A DNA stretch of 64,000 bases from Quillaja saponaria (Eukaryota; Streptophyta; Magnoliopsida; Fabales; Quillajaceae): positions 3,792,134 to 3,856,133 of the forward strand of contig CM055618.1 in assembly GCA_029379385.1 (NCBI GenBank), written 5' to 3'. The notes beneath the pieces were generated by a model. The model searched no databases, was not told where the DNA came from, and saw only the letters and a list, made by a program, of their open reading frames with translations. The position numbers and the translations under genes are program-made. This document shows, one piece after another, positions 11,281 through 22,876 of the stretch (its first letter is position 1; every line of letters starts with the position of its first letter).

Positions 11281-13496
11281 AACCCATTTGATTTGGGTTT
11301 TTTGATCCCAAAATTGATAAATTTGCTTATCAAATTTTCACACCCAATAACACCAAAACTAACTCTACAGCACTTGCCTGGAAATTCTAGTCATTGAGCC
11401 ACCAAGATGGCCATCACCTGAGTTCTCACACGCTCCCACACTTGTCTACAAATCATTGAAATGTTAGCCCAAATTGTCCAGATTCATATATGGTTGAACT
11501 CAGGTATGCTAAAACAACAAAAAAATACACCTACTGTTTTTTGCATGTAGGGCCTCGAGTTAGCTCATTCCAATTAGGCATATAAATATACATATAAGAC
11601 TTGTTAATGTTTTCATGTGGACTTTCAAAAATCCAAGTTCGCCTATTAGAGAAGCATTTGGGCTTGGCCATTTAATATATAACATTTTAATTTGGAATTT
11701 CTCAAGTCTAAATTGGCCGTTGGAGAACAATTAACTGGCAATTTCAAAGGCATAATTTCTAATTTATTTAGTTAACTAATTATTACTGGATTTTTATGCT
11801 AAATTATAGCATTTACGTTCACAATATTACAGATTGAAACTTGGATTATGTTCATCCTATGTACAATAATTTGCCTGATATAATACATGATTTCTAAAAA
11901 TTTTCATGATGGTTGGTGTTTAGCGTGGGTGGTGTGAATGGTATTTGTATATGCCTAGCTAGATTCAATTTATTTTCAAGATATTTGCAAACTGGCATCC
12001 TCTTATAGTTGCCTTCTAAAAAATTATTAAGTTGATGTGATTAGATAATATATTTGACTCATGTCTGAGCTTGATTCTGTATATGTCTCAATTCATCTCT
12101 TCTTGCCTAACCACGCCTTGCATTAAAATAAATTACTTATAATATAAATATTTATGAACTTATGTTCTCCAAGTCCATCCTTGATTTTTATCAAGACCTT
12201 CTGTAAACAAACTTTGCAATTAATTGTCTCACCGAAAGATGAAACTAAAAGGCCCACAAGAAAGCTATCTACAAATCTGTGAAGATCCAGCCCAAACCAG
12301 GTTTGAGTAATTTCTATTTGGTCCATTTATTTTGATAAATTTTATACTTATCACAAATATTTTACATATTTAGAAAAAATGGCCTAAAAGGTTTGATTTA
12401 CAATTTTGGCCCATTTATATATTGTTGATATTCGACCTAAAAAGTTATATAATAGGCCCAACATTTTAGTAATTTACAGAATTACTACACAAGTTTTCAT
12501 AGTTTTCATGTATGTCCCTAAGTGCATAATAATTGCATAAATGTTTTGGATAATTGTATATGGACTCCTAGGCTTTTATATGCTCATATAAATGACCTAT
12601 AAGATAATAAATAATCACAAATAGGTCCTTAAATTCTATATTTCATATAGATGGCCTAATTAATTTTAAAATTGTTTGCATATGTCCTTAGACTTTAAAA
12701 TTGCATGTTTACAAAATATATGTAAGTATCCGTGCTAAAAAACAAGTAGAAATTATAAATGATAATTTATAAAATATGCTTGGCTGAAATGCCCTTTTAA
12801 TACAAATTTGTAGCCTTACAATCAGCATTTACAAATTGCTTATTAAAATTTTCTTAAATTTCTTTAATTACCTACTTAAATGCTCATGAAAGAGAAAAAA
12901 TGCTTGTTAAATGTGCATTATATTATAACCACAAATGTGATTGATTGTCAAATTCTTAAATTTGAATATAATGCCTCTAAATTTTATATTAAATTGCCTA
13001 AGTGATTTATTCCTCATCAAAGAAACATAACATATGTCTTAAATTAACATTTTATTGCCTATTAAATTCGTTTCGAATCCCTTTAATTGACTATTTATAT
13101 TGTCATTAAAATATATATATATATATATATATATATCTTTATTTTGTATTATGTTTTCACATTCTTAAATCTGTATTATGTTTCTTGTAACTTTAAATAC
13201 AAATTAAAAACTCTATTTATCAGTTGTTAACGTGATTTAAATATCATACAATTATGTTTGCTCATATGAAATTACTTAATTATAGTCAGTTATTGGCCAT
13301 TGAATAGCTATATATATTTTATATAAATATTGATTTATTGTTATAAAAGCTTACATGTATTGCAAAATTGCTTAAATTGTCTTGTAAATTTTATTAAATG
13401 CCTATACAAGGGGAAAATAATAGGCAAATTTGCCTAAATCTTTTATGTACTCGAGAGTCGTCAACTTGACTATTCAATACGCTGTGAGTAGTAAAC
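11281..13496 (+). other. LARD interior without coding sequence
   Basis: This 2.2-kb AT-rich stretch has no frame resembling gag or pol. It repeats a loose theme of TGCCTAAATT / GGCCTA phrases about every 60-90 bases, and contains a (TA)n run at about 13110-13136. Such noncoding interiors are usual in LARDs. Confidence 0.5.
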
Positions 13497-14075
13497 TTAA
13501 TCAAGGAGCCAAGAGCTCAAAGCACTCAAGGAGTCAAGAGCTCAAAACAATCAAAAAGCCAAAAGTTCAATTCAATCAAAGAGCCAAGAGCTTAAAACAA
13601 TCAAAGAGCCAAGTGCTCAATTCAATTAAAGAGGAAAAAGCCAAGAGCACAACACAATCAAGGAGCCAAGAGCTCAAAGTAATCAAAGAGCCAAGAGCTT
13701 AAAACAATCAAAGAGCCAAGAGCTTAATTCAATCAAAGAGCCAAGAGCTCAAAGCAATCAAAGAGCCAAGTGCTCAACTCAATCAAAGATCAAAGAGCCA
13801 AGAACTCAAAACAATCAAAGAGCCAAGTGCTCAACTTAATCAAAGATCAATGAGCCAAGAGCTCAACTTGATCAATAAGCCAAGAGTTCAAAGCAATCAA
13901 AAAGCCAATAGCTCAATTCAATCAAAGAGCTAAGAGCTTAAAGCAATTAAAGAGCCAAGTGCTCAACTCAATCAAAAAGCAAAGAGCCAAGAGCTTAACT
14001 CAATCAAGGAGCCAAAGCTCAAATCAATCAAGGAGCCAAGAGCTCAACTTAATCAAAAAGCCAAGAGCTCATCAA
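13497..14075 (+). repeat. Minisatellite, ~25-26 bp unit (GAGCCAAGAGCTC)
   Basis: About twenty imperfect units of the form CAATCAAAGAGCCAAGAGCTCAAAA run head to tail. Variants include GTGCTC, GAGCTTA and AAGGAGCC. The open frame at 13430-13702 (repeated KEPR/KSQ-type residues) is just this repeat read through and is not considered a gene. There are no unique spacers, so it is not a CRISPR array. Tandem repeats between the coding region and the 3' LTR are known in Tat/Ogre/LARD elements. Confidence 0.9.
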
Positions 14076-14077
14076 AT

Positions 14078-14250
14078 AAAAGGGGAGATCTAAGAGCTAC
14101 CCTTAAAAAACAAGATAAGAACTCATCAAAATGGAAGGGCGAGCTCAGAGCTACCCTAAAAAAAGGAGCTTAGTGCTCATTAAAAAGAAAGGGCGAGCTA
14201 AAAGCTACCCTAAAAATAAAATAAAGGAATGAGCTAAAAGCTACATTCGA
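14078..14250 (+). repeat. Second minisatellite, GAGCTAAAAGCTACCCTAAAAA unit
   Basis: Three to four imperfect units of roughly 55-60 bp, each with a GCGAGCTMAGAGCTACCCT core followed by an A-rich tail and a CTCATCAAAA-like spacer. It abuts the first minisatellite and shares its GAGCT core, so one may have arisen from the other. Confidence 0.7.
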
Positions 14251-14359
14251 CAAATTAAGCTAATGTAGCACACAAAACAAGCTCAAGTCTACAAATGAAT
14301 TCAAAAATAAATCAATCCCTATAGATACATTTCAGTTTGTGAATACATGCATTGGTTTT

Positions 14360-14371
14360 TTCGGGGACAAG
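14360..14371 (+). other. Polypurine-type tract of the LARD-like element
   Basis: TTCGGGGACAAG immediately precedes the right LTR start TGTTAACATAGG. A T-run followed by GGGGACAAG is the usual plus-strand primer context of this class. Confidence 0.7.
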
Positions 14372-14787
14372 TGTTAACATAGGAAAATACCCATCCATTA
14401 ATGATATGTCACGTGACACAAATAACATATATGCATAACTTACAAAGCATATAAATTACAACATAATTACCTTACCAATTTTATAACATATGTCATTATC
14501 ACCCATTATTATATAATGGACTAATATGAATTATAACTCTCACCATTAATATTATAACAGACATCATTATCGCCTATTATTATTGTAACGGACGTCATAA
14601 CTATTGTGATTAACACAACTCCAATATAAAGAGACTCAAAACCTCAAAAGAAAACAGGTTGTTCTCTACAACTCATACTCTTTATCTCTTTTTAGCTTAT
14701 TTACTCTGATAATACTGACTTTGACATTAGAGTTTTCCCAGGTCCAGAGGACCGCTCTCTCCACATATTGCAGGTTAGATTGTCATA
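14372..14787 (+). repeat. 3' LTR of the LARD-like element
   Basis: 416 bp, matching the 5' LTR to about GGTTAGATTGTCATA. It has fewer internal 27-bp units than the left copy. An open frame starting at 14721 runs out of the LTR into flanking DNA and is not a gene. Confidence 0.8.
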
Positions 14788-17700
14788 TGGAAGACACCTC
14801 AACCTGGTCAAATCCAGACTTAACACTGAAAACTATCCTAAGTTCTAAGAGTAGAATGTTGAAGTTTCCATGGGCTATTTTTTTTTTTAATGTATCTAGG
14901 CTCATCCTATTATTTATGGACTCTGATTAATATGCTTAGACTCCATCGCTATTATACCTGTATGACTTGACTCTCAATAGAACATAATTACTTTAACCAA
15001 TCCCATAATGGCTGTGAAACGAGAAACAAGGATCTGTTAAAAAAAAAGGGTGGTGAGCTTTGAAAGAAATTGAGTAATTAGGTTTGTTTCCAAAACCTGG
15101 GAAGCTTTAAGAAGTTGATGTCAATATTCATTTGGTCTTGTTTTGGTTCTATCATTAACATATATTCCAAAGCATAAGCTGGTTGCTTCTGTAGCAGCAT
15201 AACAAGCTTACAAACAGGGAAAGATTAAGTGCAATGAGGCTATACAAGCTTACTTTAATTGGACAGCATTTTAGCCTTTGGCTCCAGCTTCATCATAAGG
15301 TTGTGGAAACTAGAAAAGGTTTCTATGAAAGATTGATGTTCAAAAGTTAGTTGATATTGCTTTAGAAGCTGACTTAACTAGGTACTGGTCTTCTCCAAAT
15401 TTATTCATAAACTTCAATTTTCTGAGGTAGATGGTAGTTTGGCTTCAAAACCTTCTCTCAATTATGGGAATATGACCACTTGATTTAGGGACCAGGAGCA
15501 TTTATCTAATTGAAGAAATTGCTCTTCCTTGTAATTATGGTTACCGAAAAAGGGCCTACTGGGTTTGGTGGTAATCAATTGACATGGTACCTTGCATATC
15601 AACACATTTCTCTCTAACAATACCATAATGTCTATGATCTGTTGAGCAGTCTGCAAAGCACCTATGATTTGTACGTTTTACCTTCAAATTACCATTTCAA
15701 TGAAAAATCCAAAATTGATCGGTCAGAATCTTTGTTGCTTTATATATCATTTCATTGTAGGGTTATTTACGTATTCTCAATCTTCTGTTTAAGGGTTATT
15801 TATGTATTCTCAATCTATAATTTTAGGAAACTTCTTAAAATGATCTTATTAGCCTTTCATCTATCTGTTGCACATATATAGTAGTAGGAAAATATATAGC
15901 AGAACATGATAAAGCTCTTAATGCTTTGAGTGGCCCTTGAATAGGCATAAAGTACAAATCCTCTTCTTTTTTGCTCTAAAAAATATAGTAGTAATTCAAA
16001 CTTTAAAAAGAGGTCCAAAAGCTTAATAATTATTATAGCCAGATAAAATATTCTATGTATAATGGAAAATGCTTCCAAAATAATTTCAATAGTTTTGTAC
16101 TTTTTTCAAAAGGAAATTTCTTGTACCAATTAATGTAATGAAGAACAAACAAACAAGACATCTTAATATATAATGCTTGTAACACTTTTGATATAACAAC
16201 AATTAAGCACTTCCATTATAGTAATTAGCAATTAATGGACATGTCATCATCAAGCATATGATGATGAAATGATCCCACACAATTTGCAGAATAATTAACT
16301 TATTGATTAATAATTAGTAATTAATGAAGTGGCCCATTTCTTAATAAAGAAAGGGGGAATATAAAAAGGATCAAACCCAAAGAAAAAATAATAAGCATCT
16401 AAAAGTCTTTTAGTTCTTAAAGAGAAAATGGGAAAGGCTAGGAAATGGTGTCTATTACATTAACATCAACATGTGTATACATTGAGTAGGGCAATAGTGT
16501 GTTTTTTAAGTTACAAGGAACTGCTAATGGATGGTTAGTACACAAAGAAGGGTAATGTCCAGATTTATAACTGCAATGTGGAGATGCACTTTATGTGAAA
16601 AAATGGAACTGATCAAGTCTAGGTTAATTGGAGATTAAGTCAAAGCAAGTCTACTCATTGGTTGTACATCTTCTGGAGTGCCTTAACCTCCATCGGCATC
16701 ACCAAATATAAGTTACTATCTTACCTCATTTGTTTGGTAGAGTGGCTAAATGTGAGTAGAAATTGATCTTACAAATTTGGAAAGTTCAGATCGTCTAACC
16801 ATAAGAGGCTAAGGGAATTAATGAAGAAAACTTGACTTGATGTTTCCTGATAATGTGTAGGATTGTATCATAATCTTTGTATTAGTCTTCTTATATGCAC
16901 TCAAGTATGTGGATAATATCATAAGAATGAAAGAAATCTGTAGGGAAACAATGAAAGTTTAAGATAAAGGTTTCTAAAAATCGTGTTATTTAATAAATGA
17001 CTAACTTAAGAGAATAGGTTTTGATTTATTGGTAGTCATTATAATTTCAACTGTACATCTATATGATCATTGCCTTTTTATTTTAAGATTTGATTTTATG
17101 GGTATACAATTTTTCTGGGATATTGCAAAGATTGGATGTATTTGTTATTCAAGCTTTTGTTGTTAATTTCTATTTGGTGATTAAGACTTTGCAGAAAATT
17201 GTTTGGATATGGAAGTCATCTTCCACACTATTCTATTAATTTCTTGGCCTGTTTAGCATAAAAATAACTCGAATATCTTATAACTAAAGAATTCATTGTG
17301 ATCAACAAAGTTATCTAATAACATAAACTATTAATTTTCAGCTTATACTGTCGTGCAATACTAGTATGAAGAGTACTGGATTTAGAGATTTTTCATTTTA
17401 ATTTGGATATAACTATATAAGTTATTCCTAAGCCTTAAATTGTTACACTAAGATACTTAATATAATATTTCAGAAACATTATTTTGGGTATAATCAGTGC
17501 ATCTCAAATAAGTTTGAAGTGTTGGTATACCTGGTAGTTTTCTACCAATTTGTTATTTTGTAAGAGTTTCATTGCTTTCCATTTTCATCTTTTTCTTTTC
17601 TTTTCCAAGTAGTCATGAAGCAATCTTCTTTTAGTGATATAAAATTTCACATATTTAGTGCTTTGACCATCTTCGTTTAGTGTTGGTTTTGTTGTGGTAT

Positions 17701-19189
17701 CTTGCTATACTATTCCTCTCTATTTTTTAAACTGATTTAGAACTGAAGTCTTGTGAAAAACTTCTTGGCCTACATTTATACTCTTATCACCTTCAGCCAT
17801 TTTTATGTGATGTGACCCTTACATCCGCTTTATGTTATAAATGTTTCATATTCTAATTTGGTTCTAAACTAGTTTTCCCATTTTAGTTCAAAGCATCACC
17901 TACAATAGGAACTGTGTTAAGACCACTCAAAACAATGTCAGCTCAGGTTGAAAATTTTAATTAGCTTAGCTTCTATATACATATCCACATATCGTTGCAA
18001 ACTAGCATCAATCAATTTGTTGTTGACTATTACAAACTAATGTTAAATCCTTCCCTATGTTTCTTGTCATGTATGTGTTTGGGGGTGGGAGAATTAGGAG
18101 AATTGTGTAGATTTTGAGTAATGTTGGACCACTGGTTTTTATCTTGATTAATGTGGTGTCATATGGTCTTGATGGTTGAGATATGGACTATTATTAATTT
18201 TTGCCTATTACATTTTTTTCTTGAACTTATGATGTCTGAATTCTTTTTATTAGAGAGCATAAGAAATATTTGATATGGTGATCATCTATTGTGTACACAT
18301 CAGGATTTGGATCCTATCTTGCCAATTGTAATAAAAGGAAAAACAATCTCTGACTAGCTATGTTCTTGTTTGGCTGGCCCCATCCATGACATGACAGTCC
18401 AAATAGGTTAGATAGAAACATTAATTCATTCATCGTTAAGACCATTTTCTTTAATTTACCATCATTCTATGAAACTTTAGGCATTTAATAAGTGCATGGG
18501 TAGAAATGGAAATGAAAGGCCATGAGTGTAGTTAATTTATTCACCTTACACATTCTATGGATAAATGTTATTATTTGTGAATGTGATGCTAATTGGTCTA
18601 AAAAAAGAACTGACCAGCCTTTTGGTTTTCTTGTGGGAAAAAGGCTTAAATATGGGAGATTATTCCATGACTTGCCTGTGCTTATATTCTCTCAGCTAAT
18701 TGTTCTAATTGTTTTTCAATAATATGATGATAGGAGTAAATACTTTACTAAAATTTTATGAAAATATTTGTAAATGTGAACCTTGTTATGTCGCTAAGTA
18801 TTTTCTTAACTTTTTGATTAATTACATGCCAAAAATAATATAGAATCGATTCCTATAACATTGTTTCACTGCATGCTATATATTCCTTCATCTTCGAGGC
18901 TTAACAGTCAGAATGAAGTTCCACATGATCATGACAACGATGCTAATTTGGCACGACTTTAGTTTTAGTTTGTAGTTCTTTGAACTTTTTAAATATGTAA
19001 ACAAATTAGATACTATAATGTCTTGAATTAATTTGTCATATTATATTTTTATTTATAAATACATATGACTTTAAAATTCTAAATTAGAATACTGTTGTTT
19101 TTGTAATCAACATGTATTTTAAATTCAAATAATATATTTTGGAGGATGATATTACGCTTTTATTTTACATTATCAAACACCATAATTAA
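14788..19189. other. No recognisable gene in 4.4 kb
   Basis: I read both strands and found only short frames (15462-15656 minus, 15642-15881 plus, 15857-16078 minus, 18522-18722 plus) with no family resemblance. The phrase TATTTACGTATTCTCAATCT occurs twice at about 15766-15815. Just before the CACTA-like repeats, 18890-18960 reads as an acidic D/N-rich tail ending in a stop, and could be the C-terminus of a transposon protein, but this is weak. The stretch may be old CACTA interior or unique DNA. Confidence 0.4.
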
Positions 19190-19421
19190 GCTATTAGAGA
19201 CTGCAAAAAGCGGTCTTTGATAACTAGAAATTATTATTTTTGCTGGTAGTCTCTAAAGAGTAATAGAGACCAACTATCAAAGACCGTTAGCAGTCTATGA
19301 GTAGTATCTGAGATCGACCATCAGAGACTAATACCACTCTCTGAAATGTATCTGAGATCGACTACTAGAGATTGATATCTAGTCTCTACAGGTTATCAAA
19401 GATAGAGTATTTTTTTAGCAT
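19190..19421 (+). repeat. CACTA-like subterminal repeat array
   Basis: Repeated units of the kind ATCTGAGATCGACCATCAGAGACT occur in both orientations (AGAGACC / GGTCTCT cores at about 19195, 19250, 19263, 19280, 19310, 19325, 19360 and 19381). The array ends in GTATTTTTTTAGCATAG, a plausible decayed form of a CACTA right terminus (T-run then GTAGTG). CACTA transposase binds arrays of this type. No left terminus was found, so this is a remnant. Confidence 0.5.
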
Positions 19422-19439
19422 AGCTCAATTTATTCTAGA

Positions 19440-19955
19440 ATGCTTAACATGCTTAAGAGTAAGGGTTCAAAACTGAAATTTTAAAAACGGTAGGCAAAAT
19501 TTTTATGGGTATCCAAAAAAAGGCACTATAGGCTCAATAAGGTAAATAAGGATATAATATAAAAATGGTAAGCTTGAAAAGGCTCAAATGGTCAAAAGAT
19601 GACCTAAATAATCTCCGTAACTTAGTTTTGTCTAGGATTTTGGCTCAAGAGAGAATCAAATAAATTATAAGGTTCCTAACTAAATATGAATTTTCTAAGC
19701 ATGAAGGGTCTCTAAATTAGCAACACAATCCCAAGAAAAATATTAAAATGCATAAAAGTGTTAGAAATCACATCCTACAATATTTCTAACATCAAATTTT
19801 AACATGAATGTCAAAGAACACATGAAAACTACAACATTATCATAAGACGAGGGATTTCATCATAAAAGTATACTAATATGCTAGCTTACTAAACAACCTA
19901 AAAGAACTATACGCATCAAACATAAAATAGAAACAATACAACTCATACCCAAACA
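19440..19955 (-). other. Athila-like 3' noncoding segment
   Basis: The reverse complement of this segment resembles 43300-43760 in the plus-strand Athila-like relative, including CTAGACAAAAC / CTAGACAAGAC, GACCATTTGAGCC / GACCGTTTGAGCC and the TTAGAAATATTG / GTAGGATGTGATTTC region. No coding frame is present. Whether it belongs to the LTR or to the region before it is not settled. Confidence 0.55.
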
Positions 19956-19970
19956 CCCCCAAACTTAAGA
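19956..19970 (-). other. AAGTTTGGGGG tract (polypurine-like)
   Basis: The minus strand reads GTCTTAAGTTTGGGGGTG, preceded by GGAGGACAATGTTT. This GGACAATG...AAGTTTGGGGG signature is a frequent mark of the 3' part of Athila-like elements and recurs at 43284-43296 on the plus strand. Confidence 0.6.
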
Positions 19971-20403
19971 CAAACATTGTCCTCCATGTTACAACTATTA
20001 AAAGGAATAAGGATAGAAAGACTTTCTGGTATTAAAGTAAGGTGTAAAGAACACAATTCCTCATCCTTGATGTATTGGATTCGATTATGCTCTCTAGAGG
20101 GTTAATTGGGGTAAAAAAGAAAAACATATTGCATGTGCACTACGGGGTGTCATGGCACCATAGGCTCTATTTGGTGCACATGTGTTGGCGCTGTGGTACT
20201 ATCCTCTTTGAATGGTTTGTAATTTCAGTGTTGCTGCGCTTTTTTCTTGCCGTTAGGGCACCCAACACACTGTTTTTCACCCTCTTGAGCCATTGTGATT
20301 GTATTTTAATCTTTGACTATTGTACCTACAATAAAAATATGAAAACTTAATTAAAAATACTTTAAAAAAATTAAAAACTAAAGGTGCAAAGTTAAAGAAC
20401 TTA

Positions 20404-20442
20404 GGTTACCTTCCAAGTAATGCTTGATTTATAGTCGTCGGC
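20404..20442 (-). other. Conserved Athila post-pol motif
   Basis: The minus strand reads GCCGACGACTATAAATCAAG followed by a CTTGGAAGGTAACC tail. It aligns with 43044-43083 plus (GCCGATAACTATAAATCAAG, then CAGGAGGCAACC). The motif is widespread just downstream of pol in Athila-like elements, commonly seen as GCGCTTxxxGGGAGGCAACCC. Confidence 0.65.
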
Positions 20443-20689
20443 TTAACTTTGGCATGCTTAGCACTCTTCCTATTCCTAGTTTACTTTTGTCGCGAGCTTG
20501 ACCCGGTGATGGCATGATCTCCATTAAGACTTCCCTTCAAGAGCTTTATCTTCCTTGATATTTGATTCCACCACTTGACAACCTCCTTCTTGATTGAGAT
20601 TTTAGACTTCAGGGGTGGTGGCTCGATAATTGAAGGTTGCTTTCAAGATAAGGATGTATCAAGAGGAATGCTAAACTCTTAAACTCCTT

Positions 20690-21104
20690 TATTAGTTCCT
20701 CCATGTACCACCTCAATTGCATAGCACTCATCAAATTGAGAAGGAAATGTCATAGCTTAGAAGACATTGAACTTCATTTTTTGGTCTTGAACACTCATAG
20801 TAAATTCTCCTTTTTGCATATCTATGAGAGTTCTACCAATTGCTAAGAATGATCTCCCCAAAATAATGGGAGTTTCTTTGTCATCCTCCATGTCAAGGAT
20901 GAGAAAGTCAGTTGGGAATATAAGCTTATCCACCTTGATTAGGATATCTTCAATGATTCCCCTTGGATATGTTTTAGACCAAACTTGGTTGGTTTCGTCA
21001 TGCCCTTCTTTAGGCCAAACTTTAAATGCTCTACCACTAAAGAAAGTACCTAAAACTACTCGGATCTTTAAGCTTTGGTGGTAGTTTCTTTTGGAGGATG
21101 GCAC
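20690..21104 (-). pseudogene. Athila-like aspartic protease fragment, active site missing
   Basis: The open frame 21104-20757 has the C-terminal half of the retropepsin domain: TYPRGIIEDILIKVDKLIFP, then DFLILDMEDD, PIILGRSFLA and TLIDMQKGEFT, all typical of Athila gag-pol. The segment that should carry the catalytic D(L/S)GAS triad is absent: the frame passes from a basic N-terminal stretch (KLPPKLKDP in the next frame just upstream) straight to the PRGIIED block. Below 20757, an EPPPLKSK stretch still matches the linker towards RT, after which pol is deleted. The enzyme would have cut the Gag-Pol polyprotein during particle maturation; this copy cannot. Confidence 0.85.
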
Positions 21105-21639
21105 TATACTTTTCAGTCAAGGCAACCATTTTGTGATCCTTTATTTTTCCCTTTTTATAAAAGTGTCCTTCATAAAATTGGCATTTGTAGGTATTTGTTC
21201 TAGAGCTTTAGTAAAAAGAATATTGATGTGAAGCTTCTTAATCCCTCTAGAAATTTCATGAACTGTATATCAAGTTTTGGCTTTTGGAAGTGTTGAGGAA
21301 AAGATATAGGTGGGTGGGTAGAAGTGTTTTCCTTATGAGCTTGAGCCTCCTTCTTAACTCACAATTTCCTCCTCATCTTGCTTGTTTGGAATTTATACTT
21401 TCTTAGGAGGTTCTTCGATCTTTTTACCACTCCTTAAGGTGATAGCCTTGCAATGCACCATGTTTGGATCCCCCTTCTCGGATTTGGCTCGATGTCACAA
21501 GGTAGAACACCTTGACGATGACTTATAAGAGCATTGGCCAGCTGGCCTGTTTGAGTCTCAAGGGTCCTATATGATGCCGCTTGACTTTGGATGATAGGGT
21601 TCATCTTGGACATGTATTGCACAAATAAATCTTCAATAG

Positions 21640-22690
21640 ATGGCTTCTTGTCAAGTGCAGGAATTTTTATTTGTGACTAAAATCCAAGTGAATAAAAAGG
21701 CTTTGCTTCATTGGATTGCCCTTGATTGCTCCAAGAAATATTTTAGTGTTTTCTCCACCCTAAATTATAGTTGTTAGAGTAAGGTTTAACTTGTTGCCTA
21801 TTGCAATTGCCCATAAAATTTGTTGCTTCAAGATTATTTGGGTAAAGGCTACTAGCATGTCCATCCCCACAAAGCTGACAAGCCATGACTTGGCTTTTAG
21901 TTTTGTTGAACTCCAAGGGTGTTAATTTCTTAGATAAGATAGTTACTTGTGCAGTTAATGTACTAATGGCATCTAACTCATGAACTCCTACTACTATTCG
22001 AGTTGCCAACCTTTCAGGAAAGTCATTAATAATTGTTGGAGACCATCTCCTCCAATAATTTGAACGCTTCATCAATGGACCTCCCTATTAATGCTTCTCT
22101 AGTTACGGTATCAATTGTTATCCTTGTTTGGGTTACCACACAGTTATAGAAGGTTTGGACTTGTAGCTACTTCTGTATAGAATGATAGAGGCATTTTCTA
22201 AGCAGCTTCTTAAACCTTTTCCAAGCTTCATAAAAGACTACGAGCCAAATTGAATGAATGAAAAGATTTCCTTTTGCAACTTGGCTGTCTTGGCCGGTGG
22301 AAAGAACTGAGCTAGAAGAATTTGGACCAAGCTTTCCCATGTTGTAATGGACTTAGATGGGAGTGTTGTTATCCAATTATTTTCCTTATCTCAGAGTGAG
22401 AAAGGAAAGAGGCGTAACCTTAATGCATCATTTGAAACCCCGTTGAGTTTGAAGGTATTGCAAAGCTCCAAAAAGCTTTACAATATGAGAGTTTGGATCA
22501 TAATTCAGAAATCCAGAAAATTGTGCAATTTGCTTAATCATTTGTAGAGCTGTGTCTGATTCAAAATTATTGGCTAAGGTCGTTAGCCTATTAAAACTTG
22601 AATGGAGGCCTTGTATAAGAAAGACAGTTAGTCCCACAATGAATTTGGCTTCTAATTATCAGCCATTGTTGGCCTTTGATTTGATGCTTA
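21640..22690 (-). pseudogene. Athila-like gag remnant with decayed zinc knuckle
   Basis: Minus-strand pieces in order include an FYEAWKRFKKLLRKC block with LQVQTFYN (about 22240-22140, retrotransposon gag domain), SIDEAFKLLEEM (about 22080-22040), a zinc knuckle CQLCGDGHASSLY (21880-21842) and, below it, LETQTGQLANAL (about 21565-21530), which precedes the protease in Athila. The knuckle's last cysteine has become tyrosine. The frame is broken many times; the longest open pieces are 22637-22428, 22075-21743 and 21622-21434. Gag would form the particle shell and bind the RNA. Confidence 0.8.
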
Positions 22691-22857
22691 TGACTTTTCC
22701 TTCCTAAGTCTTTGATATCTCCTATCGATCTAGAGATCAAACCTTCAAAGCTTCAAGTTCATCACATACACAATCAAGAGTACCTGAAAAATAAATAAAA
22801 AAAGTTTGAATTAAATTTAAAACTGGTTGGTGTTAATATTAACAAATATTAGAATAA

Positions 22858-22875
22858 CTTTCTAGCAGTGGCATC
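22858..22875 (-). other. Decayed Athila primer binding site (tRNA-Asp type)
   Basis: The minus strand reads GATGCCACTGCTAGAAAG, which lines up with the Athila primer site TGGCGCCGTTGCCGGGGA, most changes being G-to-A or C-to-T. It lies between the LTR end and the gag leader, as expected. Confidence 0.55.
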
Positions 22876-22876
22876 T

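Larger units (their letters stand above)
10775..14787 (+). mobile_element. Non-autonomous LTR retrotransposon (LARD-like, Tat-type ends)
   Basis: Two direct LTRs (10775-11263 and 14372-14787) begin TGTTAAYATAGGAAAATA. The left LTR is followed by a decayed primer site ending GTCTGTGGGAAC, characteristic of Tat-lineage Ty3/gypsy elements and their large non-autonomous derivatives. The right LTR is preceded by a GGGGACAAG tract. The 3.1-kb interior has no recognisable gag or pol and ends in two different minisatellites. I could not identify matching target duplications (CTAAA on the left, TGGAA on the right), so one flank may have mutated or rearranged. Confidence 0.75.

Noticed and set aside
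13430..14075. A CRISPR-like array or a repeat-rich protein gene
   Set aside because: The repeats are contiguous with no unique spacers, the DNA is plant, and the apparent 90-codon frame is only the minisatellite read through.
20075..20350. 91-codon plus-strand frame
   Set aside because: It lies antisense to the Athila-like 3' noncoding region and resembles no protein; similar repeat phrases (CATGGCACCATAGG) occur in the noncoding LTRs.
20824..21084. 86-codon plus-strand frame
   Set aside because: It is the antisense shadow of the Athila-like protease fragment.
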